Of a DNA stretch of 64,000 nt, positions 7,257-15,968 are shown in pieces. Numbering within the stretch: position 1 is the stretch's first letter; each line of letters starts with the position of its first letter. The translations under genes and the position numbers were made by a program. This DNA comes from an uncultured bacterium (GTDB lineage Bacteria; Bacillota; Clostridia; Lachnospirales; Lachnospiraceae), in NCBI GenBank assembly GCA_905215775.1, contig CAJMRM010000006.1, forward strand, positions 1 through 64,000. Direction: 5' to 3'. Below the pieces are notes generated by a model that saw only the letters and a list, made by a program, of their open reading frames with translations, made no database searches and was not told where the DNA came from.

Positions 7257-8782
7257 GCTTTATGCCCCCCGATCTGTCGGTTCCTCTCCATTCCAGTGGC
7301 TCCTTCCTGCAAATTCATGCCCTTGACAATGGCATTTTTACCAAATTTCTGCTTGATCTCCAGCATGGCCTCCTGCATCCGCCTCTCCCGTTCCTGCTTT
7401 TCCTTTTCCTCCCTGGACATCTCTGTCTCCAGGCCAAAATCATCAAACAGACTCAGCTGGCAGTACGCCTCCTCCTCCTTCTCCGCCTGCCTCTCATCCT
7501 TTACATGGATGGCGGACAGATACATACGGCGCGTAAGGAGGGATGGATCCATGATCCGGTCAAACAGTCTCGTAAAGGCCTCCACGATCTGATCCGAGGA
7601 GGAGGTAGGGCGGCGCAGATGCTCCGTTCCGTGGGCGGCTTTGGGGATCGGACGGCCATACCGGTCCATGGTGACCTCCCCGCAGTATGCCTTCCGCCTC
7701 CCTGGATCCGTAAGATTTTCCCGGTCATAGCCCACCGTCAGCACCACCTGGTCCGTGACCAGCCGTTTTTCCACCAGCTCCAGGGCCAGGGCGTCGGCCA
7801 TCTCCCGGACCACATTCCGCGTTTTCTGGAAATCGTAGGCATACTGGAGCACCTGACCGGCTCCCACACTCTTTTCCTCCGGCCGGTACGCCTTGATATC
7901 CGCAATGGTACATGGCTCCCAGCCCCAGGCATGGTCAATGAGAAGCTCTGCGTTGATGCCGAACATCCGGTACAGCAGATCCTCACAGTAAAACTCCCCG
8001 GGCTTTCCCAGAGAGCATCTGGCGATGTCTCCCATGGTAAAAAGTCCGGCCGCCTCCAGCCTTTTGGCGTACCCCCGGCCTACCCGCCAGAAATCGGTCA
8101 GAGGCCTGTGATCCCACAAAAGCCGGCGGTAGCTTATTTCGTCTAGCTCCGCGATCCGCACCCCGTCCTGATCCGGCGGCACCCGCTTTGCCACAATGTC
8201 CATGGCCGCCTTGCAGAGGTACAGATTTTCTGCGATCCCGGCCGTGGCCGTGATCCCCGTTTCCTTAAGGACCTCCCGGATCATCTTCATGGCCAGCTCA
8301 TGGGGCGTCATCTTATATATAGGAAGATACTGGGTCACATCCATGAACACCTCGTCAATGGAGTATACATGGATATCCTCGGGAGCCACATACCGCAGAT
8401 AAATGTCATAGATCTTTGTGCTCTTTTCTATATACAGGGCCATCCTGGGCGGAGCCGTGAGAAAGGACACCGCCAGGGACGGATCCTTTTTAAGCTCCTC
8501 TGCGTCATAGGACTCCCCCGAAAGCCTTCCTTCCGGCGCATTTCTCCTTCTTGCGGCGTTGACCTCTCTGACCTTCTGGTTCACCTCAAACAGCCGGGGC
8601 CGTCCCGGGATCCCAAAGGCCTTTAAGGCTGGAGACACCGCCAGACAGATGGTTTTCTCTGTACGGGTCCCGTCTGCCACCGTAAGACACGTCCGGAGGG
8701 GGTCCAGCCCCCGCTCCATACATTCCACTGAGGCATAAAAGGATTTGAGATCAATGGCAATATAGGTATGGCGGCTGTCCAT
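7253..8782 (-). CDS. Y-family translesion DNA polymerase (DinB/UmuC-like)
   Basis: A 509-residue protein with the Y-family palm motifs: AIDLKSFYASVE (metal-binding Asp11) and YSIDEVFMDV (Asp143, Glu144). Fingers, thumb and little-finger regions follow, and there is a charged C-terminal extension (about 430-509, rich in Glu/Lys). Such enzymes copy damaged DNA at low fidelity during stress. It is longer than DinB (about 350-400 aa) and closer to the UmuC/UvrX group that pairs with YolD proteins. It begins 22 nt after the smpB stop, with GGAAGGAGGGA before the ATG, so it is probably read through from rnr-smpB. No LexA site is obvious in the gap. Confidence 0.88.
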   Translation of the reverse strand: MDSRHTYIAIDLKSFYASVECMERGLDPLRTCLTVADGTRTEKTICLAVSPALKAFGIPGRPRLFEVNQKVREVNAARRRNAPEGRLSGESYDAEELKKDPSLAVSFLTAPPRMALYIEKSTKIYDIYLRYVAPEDIHVYSIDEVFMDVTQYLPIYKMTPHELAMKMIREVLKETGITATAGIAENLYLCKAAMDIVAKRVPPDQDGVRIAELDEISYRRLLWDHRPLTDFWRVGRGYAKRLEAAGLFTMGDIARCSLGKPGEFYCEDLLYRMFGINAELLIDHAWGWEPCTIADIKAYRPEEKSVGAGQVLQYAYDFQKTRNVVREMADALALELVEKRLVTDQVVLTVGYDRENLTDPGRRKAYCGEVTMDRYGRPIPKAAHGTEHLRRPTSSSDQIVEAFTRLFDRIMDPSLLTRRMYLSAIHVKDERQAEKEEEAYCQLSLFDDFGLETEMSREEKEKQERERRMQEAMLEIKQKFGKNAIVKGMNLQEGATGMERNRQIGGHKA

Positions 8783-8804
8783 GGCTGTCCCTCCTTCCCG
8801 GCTG

Positions 8805-9272
8805 TTAGTACAGGTTCTTTACCTTAAAATCCTTTTCCAGTTCCCGTCTCTGGTCCTTTTTGGCAATATCCGCACGCTTATCGTACAGCTTTTTACCGCG
8901 GGCCAGACCGATCTCCACCTTCACAAGGCTTCCCTTAAAATACACCTGGAGGGGCACCAGGGTATAGCCCTTTTCCTGGATCTTTCCCTTTAATTTATTG
9001 ATCTCATACCGGTGCATCAGAAGCTTTCTCTCCCGCAGGGGATCCTTATTAAAAATATTTCCCTTTTCATAAGGGCTGATATGCATGCCATAGATCATCA
9101 CCTCGTCGCTGACGATCCGCACAAAGGCCTCCTTGACGCTGCATTTGCCCATGCGGAGGGACTTCACCTCTGTTCCTGCCAGGGAAATGCCGCATTCGAA
9201 TTTATCGTCGATGAAATAGTCGAAATACGCCTTTTTATTGTTGGCGATCAGCTTGATACTATTCTTCCCCAT
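8805..9272 (-). CDS. smpB: SsrA-binding protein SmpB
   Basis: A 155-residue protein of usual length. It has the OB-fold core (IKLIANNKKAYFDYFIDDKFECGISLAGTEVKSLR, with the conserved GTEVKSLR) and the basic C-terminal tail ending RADIAKKDQRRELEKDFK. SmpB binds tmRNA and places it in the A site of stalled ribosomes. The start at 9272 is preferred because GAGG lies about 9 nt upstream; the in-frame ATG at 9287 overlaps that site. It follows rnr (RNase R, which degrades the defective mRNA in trans-translation), so the operon groups two trans-translation factors. Confidence 0.95.
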   Translation of the reverse strand: MGKNSIKLIANNKKAYFDYFIDDKFECGISLAGTEVKSLRMGKCSVKEAFVRIVSDEVMIYGMHISPYEKGNIFNKDPLRERKLLMHRYEINKLKGKIQEKGYTLVPLQVYFKGSLVKVEIGLARGKKLYDKRADIAKKDQRRELEKDFKVKNLY

Positions 9273-9354
9273 AGATGTTTTCCTCATTTCTGTCTGATTT
9301 TTACGCCCGGCCTGAAGCATTGGAGCCCGGAGCATGCAGTTTCGCTCCAGGGCC

Positions 9355-11517
9355 TTAAAACTCCCGTACCGGAAGGAAGTCGATGGTCTTTAAATACCGG
9401 TCCACGGCCACCACCTGGATACGGATGGGCTGTCCCAGCTTAAACCGTTTTCTGGTGCGCTCTCCCACCAGTTCATAATGCTCTTCATCAAACACATAAT
9501 AATCGCCGTCCAGCTCACTCACATGGACCATGCCCTCCACCGTATTGGGCAGCTCCACATAAAATCCATAATTGCTGATTCCGGAGATCACCCCATCAAA
9601 GGTCCCTCCGATGCGCCGCTCCATATACTGGACCTTTTTGGCCTTTTCCGTCTCCCGTTCTGCCTCCTCGGCCAGCCGTTCCCGGGAGGAGGTCCAGACC
9701 GCGGCCTCCGGCAGCAGCTTTCCGTAATGGGACAGCCGCTTTTCTCCCAGCCTGCCATGAAGATTCTCTTTGATGATCCGATGGATCTGAAGATCCGGAT
9801 ACCGACGGATGGGGGACGTAAAATGCGTATAATACCGGGCTGCCAGACCGAAATGGCCCACGCAGTCCGTGGTATATTTGGCCTGCTTCATGGACCGTAA
9901 GGCAAGCCTGGAGAGCATGGCCTCCTCCGGCGTTCCCGCCGCCCGGGAGAGCAGCTTCTGGATCTCCTTGGGATGGATCTCCCCGTTTCCGATATGAAGG
10001 GAATAGCCGAAATTGTTAATAAGGATCGCAAACCGGCGGATCTTTTCCTCATCCGGCTTTTCATGGGTCCTGTACAGGAATGGAATCTGCTGCCAGTAAT
10101 AATCCTCCGCCACCGTCTCATTGGCCGCCAGCATAAGATCCTCAATGAGCATGGTGGCCGCATTCCGCTCCCTGGGAACCAGCGCCTCCGGCCGTCCCTT
10201 CTGATCCAGCAGGATCTTACATTCTGCAAAATCAAAGTCCACGGCTCCCCGTTCCATACGCTTTTTCCGCAGGATCCCCGCCGCCTCGTCCAGCAGCCGA
10301 AACATGGGCCCAAAGCCCTCTGTTTCAAGACTCTCATCCGTATTCCCGCCTGTGAGTACCGCGTTTACCGCCGTGTACGTCATCCGCCGGTCGATCCGCA
10401 CCACGGTCTCACAGATCTCATGACCGATGATATTTCCTTTTTCGTCCATATCCATCAGACAGCTTAAGGCCAGCCGGTCACAGCCGGCGTTTAAGGAGCA
10501 GATGCCGTTGGAAAGCCGGTGTGGAAGCATGGGGATCACCCGGTCCACCAGATATACGCTAGTGCCCCGCCGGTACGCTTCCGCATCCAGAGCGCTTTTT
10601 TCCGTCACATAGTGCGCCACATCCGCAATGTGTACGCCCAGATGGTAGACAGCCCGGCCATCCTCATATTCCTTTGAAATACTGACTGCGTCGTCCAGAT
10701 CCTTGGCGTCCTCGCCGTCGATGGTGACCATGGGCACAGCCCTGAGATCCTTCCGGCCCTTTTTAAGCTCTCCCTCCACTGTTTCCGGCGAAAGCTCCTC
10801 CGGAACCCCGGCCGCCTCCTCCATGACCTCCTCCGGATAGGACTCCGGCAGGCCGTAGGCCCGGACAATGGATAAGATATCCACTCCAGGATCGTTGACA
10901 TGGCCCAGGATCTCCACCACCTGGCCCTCTGGATTTTTTCTCCTCCCACCGTAGGAGATGAGCTTCACCATGACCTTATGACCGGAAACCGCGCCCATGT
11001 CCATTCCCTCGGGAACGAAAATATCCATGGTGATCCTGGGATTATCCGGGATCACAAAGCCAAAATGGTTCTTTTTGCTTTTTTCATACATGCCGACCAC
11101 CGTTTCGTTGGCCCGCTTCAATACCTTTATAATCGTTCCCTCTGCCCGGCGGCCGTTTCCCGCCTCCTCCACCATCACCTGGACCGTATCGCCGTCCATG
11201 GCGTCTCCGGTGTTGTCCGGGGCAATGAAAAGGTCGGATTCACGCCCCTCCACAGCCACAAAGCCAAAGCCCTTATGGTGGGCAGAAAAAACGCCTGTTA
11301 CTGCAAAGATCTCCGCCCGGGCGTACTTCCCTTTCTTAGAAACGGCGATCTTCCCTTCGGCCATAAGAGCCTTCAGCACTGCCTCCAGCTCTCCCCTGTC
11401 TTCTCTGGGAACGTCCAGAAGGATGGCCAACTCCTTTAGCTTCATAGGAACGTAGGCCTTATCATTCATTAAGGCCAGGATCGTTTCCTTTCTTTCCTTT
11501 AAAAGATTTTCTTCCAT
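9355..11517 (-). CDS. rnr: Ribonuclease R (3'-5' exoribonuclease)
   Basis: A 720-residue enzyme with N-terminal cold-shock/OB domains (about 70-230), a central RNB catalytic domain (about 255-580) and a C-terminal S1 domain (about 630-715, FDGVISGISNYGFYVELPNTVEGMVHVSEL). The catalytic Asp cluster is visible in TIDGEDAKDLDDAVSI. RNase R degrades structured RNA and, with tmRNA-SmpB, non-stop mRNA. GGAG lies just before the ATG. It lies between secG and smpB, a common clostridial order. Confidence 0.95.
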   Translation of the reverse strand: MEENLLKERKETILALMNDKAYVPMKLKELAILLDVPREDRGELEAVLKALMAEGKIAVSKKGKYARAEIFAVTGVFSAHHKGFGFVAVEGRESDLFIAPDNTGDAMDGDTVQVMVEEAGNGRRAEGTIIKVLKRANETVVGMYEKSKKNHFGFVIPDNPRITMDIFVPEGMDMGAVSGHKVMVKLISYGGRRKNPEGQVVEILGHVNDPGVDILSIVRAYGLPESYPEEVMEEAAGVPEELSPETVEGELKKGRKDLRAVPMVTIDGEDAKDLDDAVSISKEYEDGRAVYHLGVHIADVAHYVTEKSALDAEAYRRGTSVYLVDRVIPMLPHRLSNGICSLNAGCDRLALSCLMDMDEKGNIIGHEICETVVRIDRRMTYTAVNAVLTGGNTDESLETEGFGPMFRLLDEAAGILRKKRMERGAVDFDFAECKILLDQKGRPEALVPRERNAATMLIEDLMLAANETVAEDYYWQQIPFLYRTHEKPDEEKIRRFAILINNFGYSLHIGNGEIHPKEIQKLLSRAAGTPEEAMLSRLALRSMKQAKYTTDCVGHFGLAARYYTHFTSPIRRYPDLQIHRIIKENLHGRLGEKRLSHYGKLLPEAAVWTSSRERLAEEAERETEKAKKVQYMERRIGGTFDGVISGISNYGFYVELPNTVEGMVHVSELDGDYYVFDEEHYELVGERTRKRFKLGQPIRIQVVAVDRYLKTIDFLPVREF

Positions 11518-11593
11518 GAATCTCCTTTTTTCATCGCTGTGACCAGAAAAAATCCTGCCCGGTCGGTTTTCTATAAGATAAATTTCCTATGAC

Positions 11594-11632
11594 ATAAAAA
11601 ACACTCCTGCATTTCATCTGCAAGAGTGTTCA
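11594..11632 (-). terminator. Terminator after secG
   Basis: AACACTCTTGCAGATG and CTGCAGGAGTGTT-type arms form a strong stem followed by TTTTTTATG on the minus strand. It lies between secG and rnr, so rnr expression needs readthrough or a weak promoter in the 80 nt that follow. Confidence 0.8.
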
Positions 11633-11637
11633 TCGTC

Positions 11638-11871
11638 TTAAAATACCTTTAAGTTTAATACCAGAGCCAGGATAAAGATCAGGACTGCCGCAAGCTTTGT
11701 AAATTTTTCCAGCTTTCCTTCCATGGAGCGTCCTTTATTTTTGCCCCAGTACGTCTCCGCTGCACCGCTGATGGCGCCAAGTCCTGCGGACTTCCCTTCC
11801 TGCATCAGTACGATCACAGTCATTGCAATACATAATAAAACAAATACGATTGTCAGAATGATTCTCAGCAC
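11638..11871 (-). CDS. secG: Protein translocase subunit SecG
   Basis: A 77-residue membrane protein with two hydrophobic segments (about 3-22 and 58-76) and the conserved central loop MQEGKSAGLGAISGAAETYWGKNKG. SecG supports SecYE in protein export. It starts at a GTG (11871-11869), 7 nt after GGAGG; no ATG is positioned as well. It has its own promoter just after eno. Confidence 0.92.
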   Translation of the reverse strand: MLRIILTIVFVLLCIAMTVIVLMQEGKSAGLGAISGAAETYWGKNKGRSMEGKLEKFTKLAAVLIFILALVLNLKVF

Positions 11872-11900
11872 ACTTACACCTCCTGTTTACAAGCATGTCT

Positions 11901-11929
11901 ATCATATCATAGGATGCCCTAAAAAACAA
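11901..11929 (-). promoter_or_regulatory. Promoter of secG
   Basis: TTGTTT (11929-11924), 17-nt spacer, TATGAT (11906-11901), with an extended -10 TGA in front. It begins within a few nt of the eno stop codon. Confidence 0.6.
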
Positions 11930-11932
11930 CCG

Positions 11933-13216
11933 TTATTTCTGGAAATTTCCTTCCAGCTCCTCCTCGATCCTCAAGAGCTGATTGTATTTGGCCGTCCTTT
12001 CAGACCGGCAGGGCGCGCCGGTCTTGATCTGTCCTGCGCAGACTGCCACCGACAGATCTGCAATGAAGCTGTCCTCTGTTTCCCCGGACCGGTGGGAGAT
12101 CACAGTACCGAAGCCGGCCTTCTTTGCCGTCCCGATGGCTGCCAGGCTTTCGCTTAAGGTGCCGATCTGGTTGACCTTTACCAGGATGGCGTTTCCGGCT
12201 CCGGACCGGATTCCCTTTAAAAGCCGCGCTTCGTTGGTGACGAACAGATCGTCCCCCACCAGCTGGATCCGGTGGCCCAGGGTCCTGGTAAGAAGCTTCC
12301 AGCCCTCCCAGTCCTCCTCATGGAGGCCATCCTCGATGGAGCATACAGGAAAACCGTCGGCCAGGCTGCGGAAATACTCCACCATCTCCTCCGCAGACCT
12401 GGAAACAGGAATTCCGGTCATGGAGCTTTCTCCGGGGAAATCATATCGGCCCGTTTCTTCATTATAAAGCTCGCTGGCCGCTGCGTCGATGGCGATCCTC
12501 ACATCCGTGCCCGGTTCGTATCCGGCCTCCCGGACAGCCCGCACCAAAAGCTCCAGGGCCTCCCTGGAATCCTTCAGATCCGGGGCAAAGCCGCCCTCAT
12601 CTCCCACGGCCGTGGAATAGCCCTTATCCCTCAAAAGCCGCTTCAGCGTATGATAGACCTCCGCCCCCATGCGGAGTCCTTCCGAAAAGCAGGACGCTCC
12701 TGCCGGCATGATCATAAACTCCTGAAGATCCACCGTATTATCTGCATGCCGGCCGCCGTTTAAAATATTCATCATGGGAACCGGCAGCTCCCGGCCGCTG
12801 ACCCCGCCCAGATACCGGTAGAGGGGAAGCCTTAAGGCGCTGGCCGCCGCTCTGGCTGATGCCAGGGATACGGCCAGAATGGCATTGGCCCCCAGACGTT
12901 CCTTGCTTTCGCTGCCGTCGGCCTCCCTTAAAAGGCGGTCAATGCGGCCCTGGTCCAGGACATTTTCAAAGAGCACCGCTTCTGCCAGTTCACGGTTTAC
13001 ATGATCCACCGCTTTTTTCACGCCCTTCCCCAGATACCGGCCGCCGCCGTCCCTAAGCTCCCTGGCCTCATGGCTTCCTGTGGACGCGCCGGAGGGTACG
13101 GACGCCCTTCCCACAGCCCCGCATTCCAGCTCCACCTCTGCTTCCACCGTGGGGTTGCCCCGGGAATCCAGGATCTCCCTTCCTCTTACCTTTACGATCT
13201 CATAATCCATATCCAT
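11933..13216 (-). CDS. eno: Enolase (phosphopyruvate hydratase)
   Basis: A 427-residue enzyme converting 2-phosphoglycerate to phosphoenolpyruvate in glycolysis. Signatures present include ILDSRGNPTVEAEVEL, PMMNILNGGRHADN, AVGDEGGFAP, SIEDGL, VGDDLFVTN, LVKVNQIGTLSES and the C-terminal SHRSGETEDSFIADLSVA. The length is normal. The SD (AAGGAGG) lies inside the 3' arm of a terminator-like hairpin that separates it from pheT, an arrangement described in the findings. It is not clustered with gap-pgk-tpi-pgm, so its regulation here is probably independent of them. Confidence 0.95.
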   Translation of the reverse strand: MDMDYEIVKVRGREILDSRGNPTVEAEVELECGAVGRASVPSGASTGSHEARELRDGGGRYLGKGVKKAVDHVNRELAEAVLFENVLDQGRIDRLLREADGSESKERLGANAILAVSLASARAAASALRLPLYRYLGGVSGRELPVPMMNILNGGRHADNTVDLQEFMIMPAGASCFSEGLRMGAEVYHTLKRLLRDKGYSTAVGDEGGFAPDLKDSREALELLVRAVREAGYEPGTDVRIAIDAAASELYNEETGRYDFPGESSMTGIPVSRSAEEMVEYFRSLADGFPVCSIEDGLHEEDWEGWKLLTRTLGHRIQLVGDDLFVTNEARLLKGIRSGAGNAILVKVNQIGTLSESLAAIGTAKKAGFGTVISHRSGETEDSFIADLSVAVCAGQIKTGAPCRSERTAKYNQLLRIEEELEGNFQK

Positions 13217-13268
13217 AAAAAAATGGCCTCCTTACAGCGTTTGGTTACTGTAAGGATAGCCATTTTTA
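13217..13268 (-). terminator. pheT terminator containing the eno ribosome-binding site
   Basis: AAAATGGC..CCTTACAG (5' arm, 13266-13248) pairs with CTGTAAGGAGGCCATTTT (3' arm, 13237-13219) across a 10-nt loop, and a T-run follows. The eno SD (GGAGG, 13231-13227) is inside the 3' arm and the eno ATG is directly after the T-run. Confidence 0.8.
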
Positions 13269-13275
13269 TCCTGTC

Positions 13276-15696
13276 TTATGCGCGGAGCTCAATGCCCATG
13301 GATTTTAATCCATTTAAGATCTTATTCATGGCGCCGTTGATCTCCTTTTCCTCCAGGGTGTGGTCCTTGGCCCGGAAGGTGATGGAATAGGCCACGGACT
13401 TATAGCCCTCCAGGATCTGGGAGCCCTCGTAAATATCGAACAGGTTGTAGCTCTCCAGGATCTTTCCGCCTCTCTGGACGATCATTTCCTCAATCTGGCC
13501 CACCAGGATATTCTTGGGAACCACCATGCTCAGGTCACGGCTCACTGCCGGATATTTAGCGATGCCGGTGTATTTGCGGTCAAAGGAGGTATGGGGTGTC
13601 ACAGCCGGCATATCCAAAACTGCCACATACGCCTTTTCTCCGATCTTATAGTTGTCCAGCACATCGGGATGTACCTCTCCCAGGTATCCAACCAGATCGC
13701 CCTCATAAAGGATGGCGGCCTGTCTGCCCGGATGGAGGAAGGGCTTTCCCGCAGCCGGATCGTAGGATACGCGTCCGTCCATTCCGGCCTTATCAAAGAA
13801 TTCCTCCACCACGCCCTTCATAGTGAAGAAATCGCCGTCTCCGTACATGCCCAGGGTAAACTGCATCCGCTCGTCAGGAAGCTCTGTCAGAGGCAGGCTC
13901 TTGGGAAGGTATACATTGGCAAGCTCATACAGGCGGACGTTTTTATTTCTCCGGTTGTAGTTGGTGGATAAGGAGTTTAACATGCCGTGGAGGGGCAGCG
14001 TCCTCATGACGCTGAAGTCCTCGCCCAGGGGGTTAGAGATCACCACAGTCTGTCTTGCGGCGGCCTCTGCCGGAATATTTAATTTATCGAATACCTTCGG
14101 ACTCTCAAAGGAGTAGGTCATGCCCTCGGAGAAGCCGCAGAACTCCGCCACATTCCTGGCGATCTGCTCCACCCGCAGCTTGTAGGAAAGCTTTCCTGTG
14201 GTGGCCTCACCGGTGGGGAGGGTGGTTCCGATCTTGTCGTAGCCATAGAATCTGGCCACCTCCTCTGCCAGGTCTGCCATGCAGTGGATATCCTGTCTCC
14301 ATGTGGGAGCCACGATCTCATTTGTTTCGGGATCGTACCGCAGCTCGATCTTTTCCATGTACTGGAGCATGGTCTCCGGTGCGATATTGGTGCCTAAAAG
14401 GGCGTTGATCTTCTCGGGCTGGAACTTCACTCTGGATTCCTCTGCCTTTACCGGATATACGTCGATCATGCCTCCCACTACTTCTCCGGCTCCCAGCTCC
14501 TCGATCAGCTGGCATGCGCGGTTTACGGCCTCCTCGGCGGTGTTGGGATCCAGTCCCTTTTCATACTTTCCGGAAGCGTCGGTCCTTAAGCCCACCTTTT
14601 TTGCGGAAAGGCGGATATTGGTGCCGTCAAAGGTGGCGCACTCGAATACCATGGTCTTCACATCATCGGTGATCTTGGAATTTTCACCGCCCATGATACC
14701 GGCGATCCCCACTTCCTTCTCTGCATCATTGATCATGAGCACCGTATGATCCAGCTTTCTCTCCTGTCCGTCCAGGGTCTGGAACACGTCTCCGTCCTTG
14801 GCGCATTTCACAACGATCTCATGGCCGGCCAGCAGGTCGTAATCGAAGGCATGCATGGGCTGGCCGTACTCTTCCATAATGTAATTCGTGATATCCACAA
14901 TGTTGTTGATGGGGCGGATGCCGGAGGCCGCCAGACGGTGCTGGAGCCACTTGGGAGACGGAGACAGATGGATGTTCTTCACCATTCTGGCGCAATAGCG
15001 TTTGCAGAGGTCTGTATTTTCTACGGTTACCTTTAAGTAATCGTTGATATCCTCTCTGTTTCCGGTCTTTGTGATCACCGGAGCCTTGAATTCCTTTCCG
15101 AAGGTGGCTGCCGCCTCTCTGGCAATGCCCAGGACGCTGTAACAGTCCACGCGGTTGGAGGTGATCTCATACTCGAACACGGTGTCGCGGAGGCCTAAAA
15201 GGGCAACCGCGTCCTCTCCGGGAACCGCGTCTGCCGGAAGAATGTAGAGGCCGCTTTCCGGTGCGTCCGGATACATGTTCCGGTCAGAGCCCAGCTCCTC
15301 TATGGAGCACATCATACCGTAGGAATCCACGCCGCGCAGCTTTCCTGCCTTGATGGTGATCCCGTCCTCGGGAAGGGGGCCGCCGTCGTGGCCGCCGGCT
15401 ACCTTTCCGCCGTCTAAGACCACCGGGACCTTATCGCCCACATGGACGTTGGGAGCGCCGGTGACGATCTGGAGGGTCTCATCTCCCACGTTCACCTGGC
15501 AGATCACCAGCTTGTCGGCGTCGGGATGGCGGTCGATGGAAAGGACCTCGCCTACTACGATCTTCTCCAGGTTTTTGTCAAGACGCTCGAAGCCCTCTAC
15601 CTTGGTTCCGGTCAGGGTCATGGCGTCGGTGTATTCCTGGGCTGTTACGTCCAGGTCTGGAACATATGCTTTTATCCAGGATAAGGATGTATTCAT
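13276..15696 (-). CDS. pheT: Phenylalanyl-tRNA synthetase beta subunit
   Basis: An 806-residue subunit of the (alpha-beta)2 enzyme. It has the N-terminal tRNA-binding/EMAP domain (about 40-150, VVGEVLSIDRHPDADKLVICQVNVG), B3/B4 editing domain (about 210-380), B5, core, and C-terminal FDX-ACB anticodon-binding domain (about 710-806, KYPAVSRDLSMVVP). The start at 15696 gives MNTSLSWIKAYVPDLD, the family N-terminus, with AGGAG upstream. A 136-codon open extension upstream crosses structured intergenic sequence and is rejected. It is read with pheS under the T-box. Confidence 0.96.
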   Translation of the reverse strand: MNTSLSWIKAYVPDLDVTAQEYTDAMTLTGTKVEGFERLDKNLEKIVVGEVLSIDRHPDADKLVICQVNVGDETLQIVTGAPNVHVGDKVPVVLDGGKVAGGHDGGPLPEDGITIKAGKLRGVDSYGMMCSIEELGSDRNMYPDAPESGLYILPADAVPGEDAVALLGLRDTVFEYEITSNRVDCYSVLGIAREAAATFGKEFKAPVITKTGNREDINDYLKVTVENTDLCKRYCARMVKNIHLSPSPKWLQHRLAASGIRPINNIVDITNYIMEEYGQPMHAFDYDLLAGHEIVVKCAKDGDVFQTLDGQERKLDHTVLMINDAEKEVGIAGIMGGENSKITDDVKTMVFECATFDGTNIRLSAKKVGLRTDASGKYEKGLDPNTAEEAVNRACQLIEELGAGEVVGGMIDVYPVKAEESRVKFQPEKINALLGTNIAPETMLQYMEKIELRYDPETNEIVAPTWRQDIHCMADLAEEVARFYGYDKIGTTLPTGEATTGKLSYKLRVEQIARNVAEFCGFSEGMTYSFESPKVFDKLNIPAEAAARQTVVISNPLGEDFSVMRTLPLHGMLNSLSTNYNRRNKNVRLYELANVYLPKSLPLTELPDERMQFTLGMYGDGDFFTMKGVVEEFFDKAGMDGRVSYDPAAGKPFLHPGRQAAILYEGDLVGYLGEVHPDVLDNYKIGEKAYVAVLDMPAVTPHTSFDRKYTGIAKYPAVSRDLSMVVPKNILVGQIEEMIVQRGGKILESYNLFDIYEGSQILEGYKSVAYSITFRAKDHTLEEKEINGAMNKILNGLKSMGIELRA

Positions 15697-15739
15697 AATC
15701 TGTTTTTCTCCTATCTGTGGTTGTGTAATCGATGCTTTG

Positions 15740-15952
15740 CGGCACACCTGGGGCGCTTCGCGGCGCAGGTGTGCGCAGGGCGGTTTATGGGGGCTGGAAT
15801 GTATGGATTCCGCTTTATTCCGTCGAGGGACGCCGTGCATACTCGGAGCACTTTGTGCTCCTCGTTTGGGGCGGGCGCCCCATGGTTCCAGAATCACTCT
15901 CCCGGTAGCCGGAATGCAAGCATTCCGCTTCCGGGATCGCGATTCTGGAACC
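15740..15952. repeat. Structured intergenic element between pheS and pheT (three hairpins)
   Basis: The 272-nt gap holds three inverted repeats. 15742-15774 pairs GCACACCT with AGGTGTGC. 15844-15861 pairs GGAGCAC with GTGCTCC. The largest, 15884-15952, pairs GGTTCCAGAATC with GATTCTGGAACC and has nested CCCGG/CCGGG and GGAATGC/GCATTCC arms. No ribosome-binding site or family-like protein is encoded, and no T-run follows. It resembles a composite palindromic repeat element. Confidence 0.65.
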
Positions 15953-15968
15953 GCACGGCTTGTCGGAA

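Noticed and set aside
7262..8146. 294-codon plus-strand frame opposite the Y-family polymerase
   Set aside because: Shadow frame; the opposite strand encodes intact polymerase motifs.
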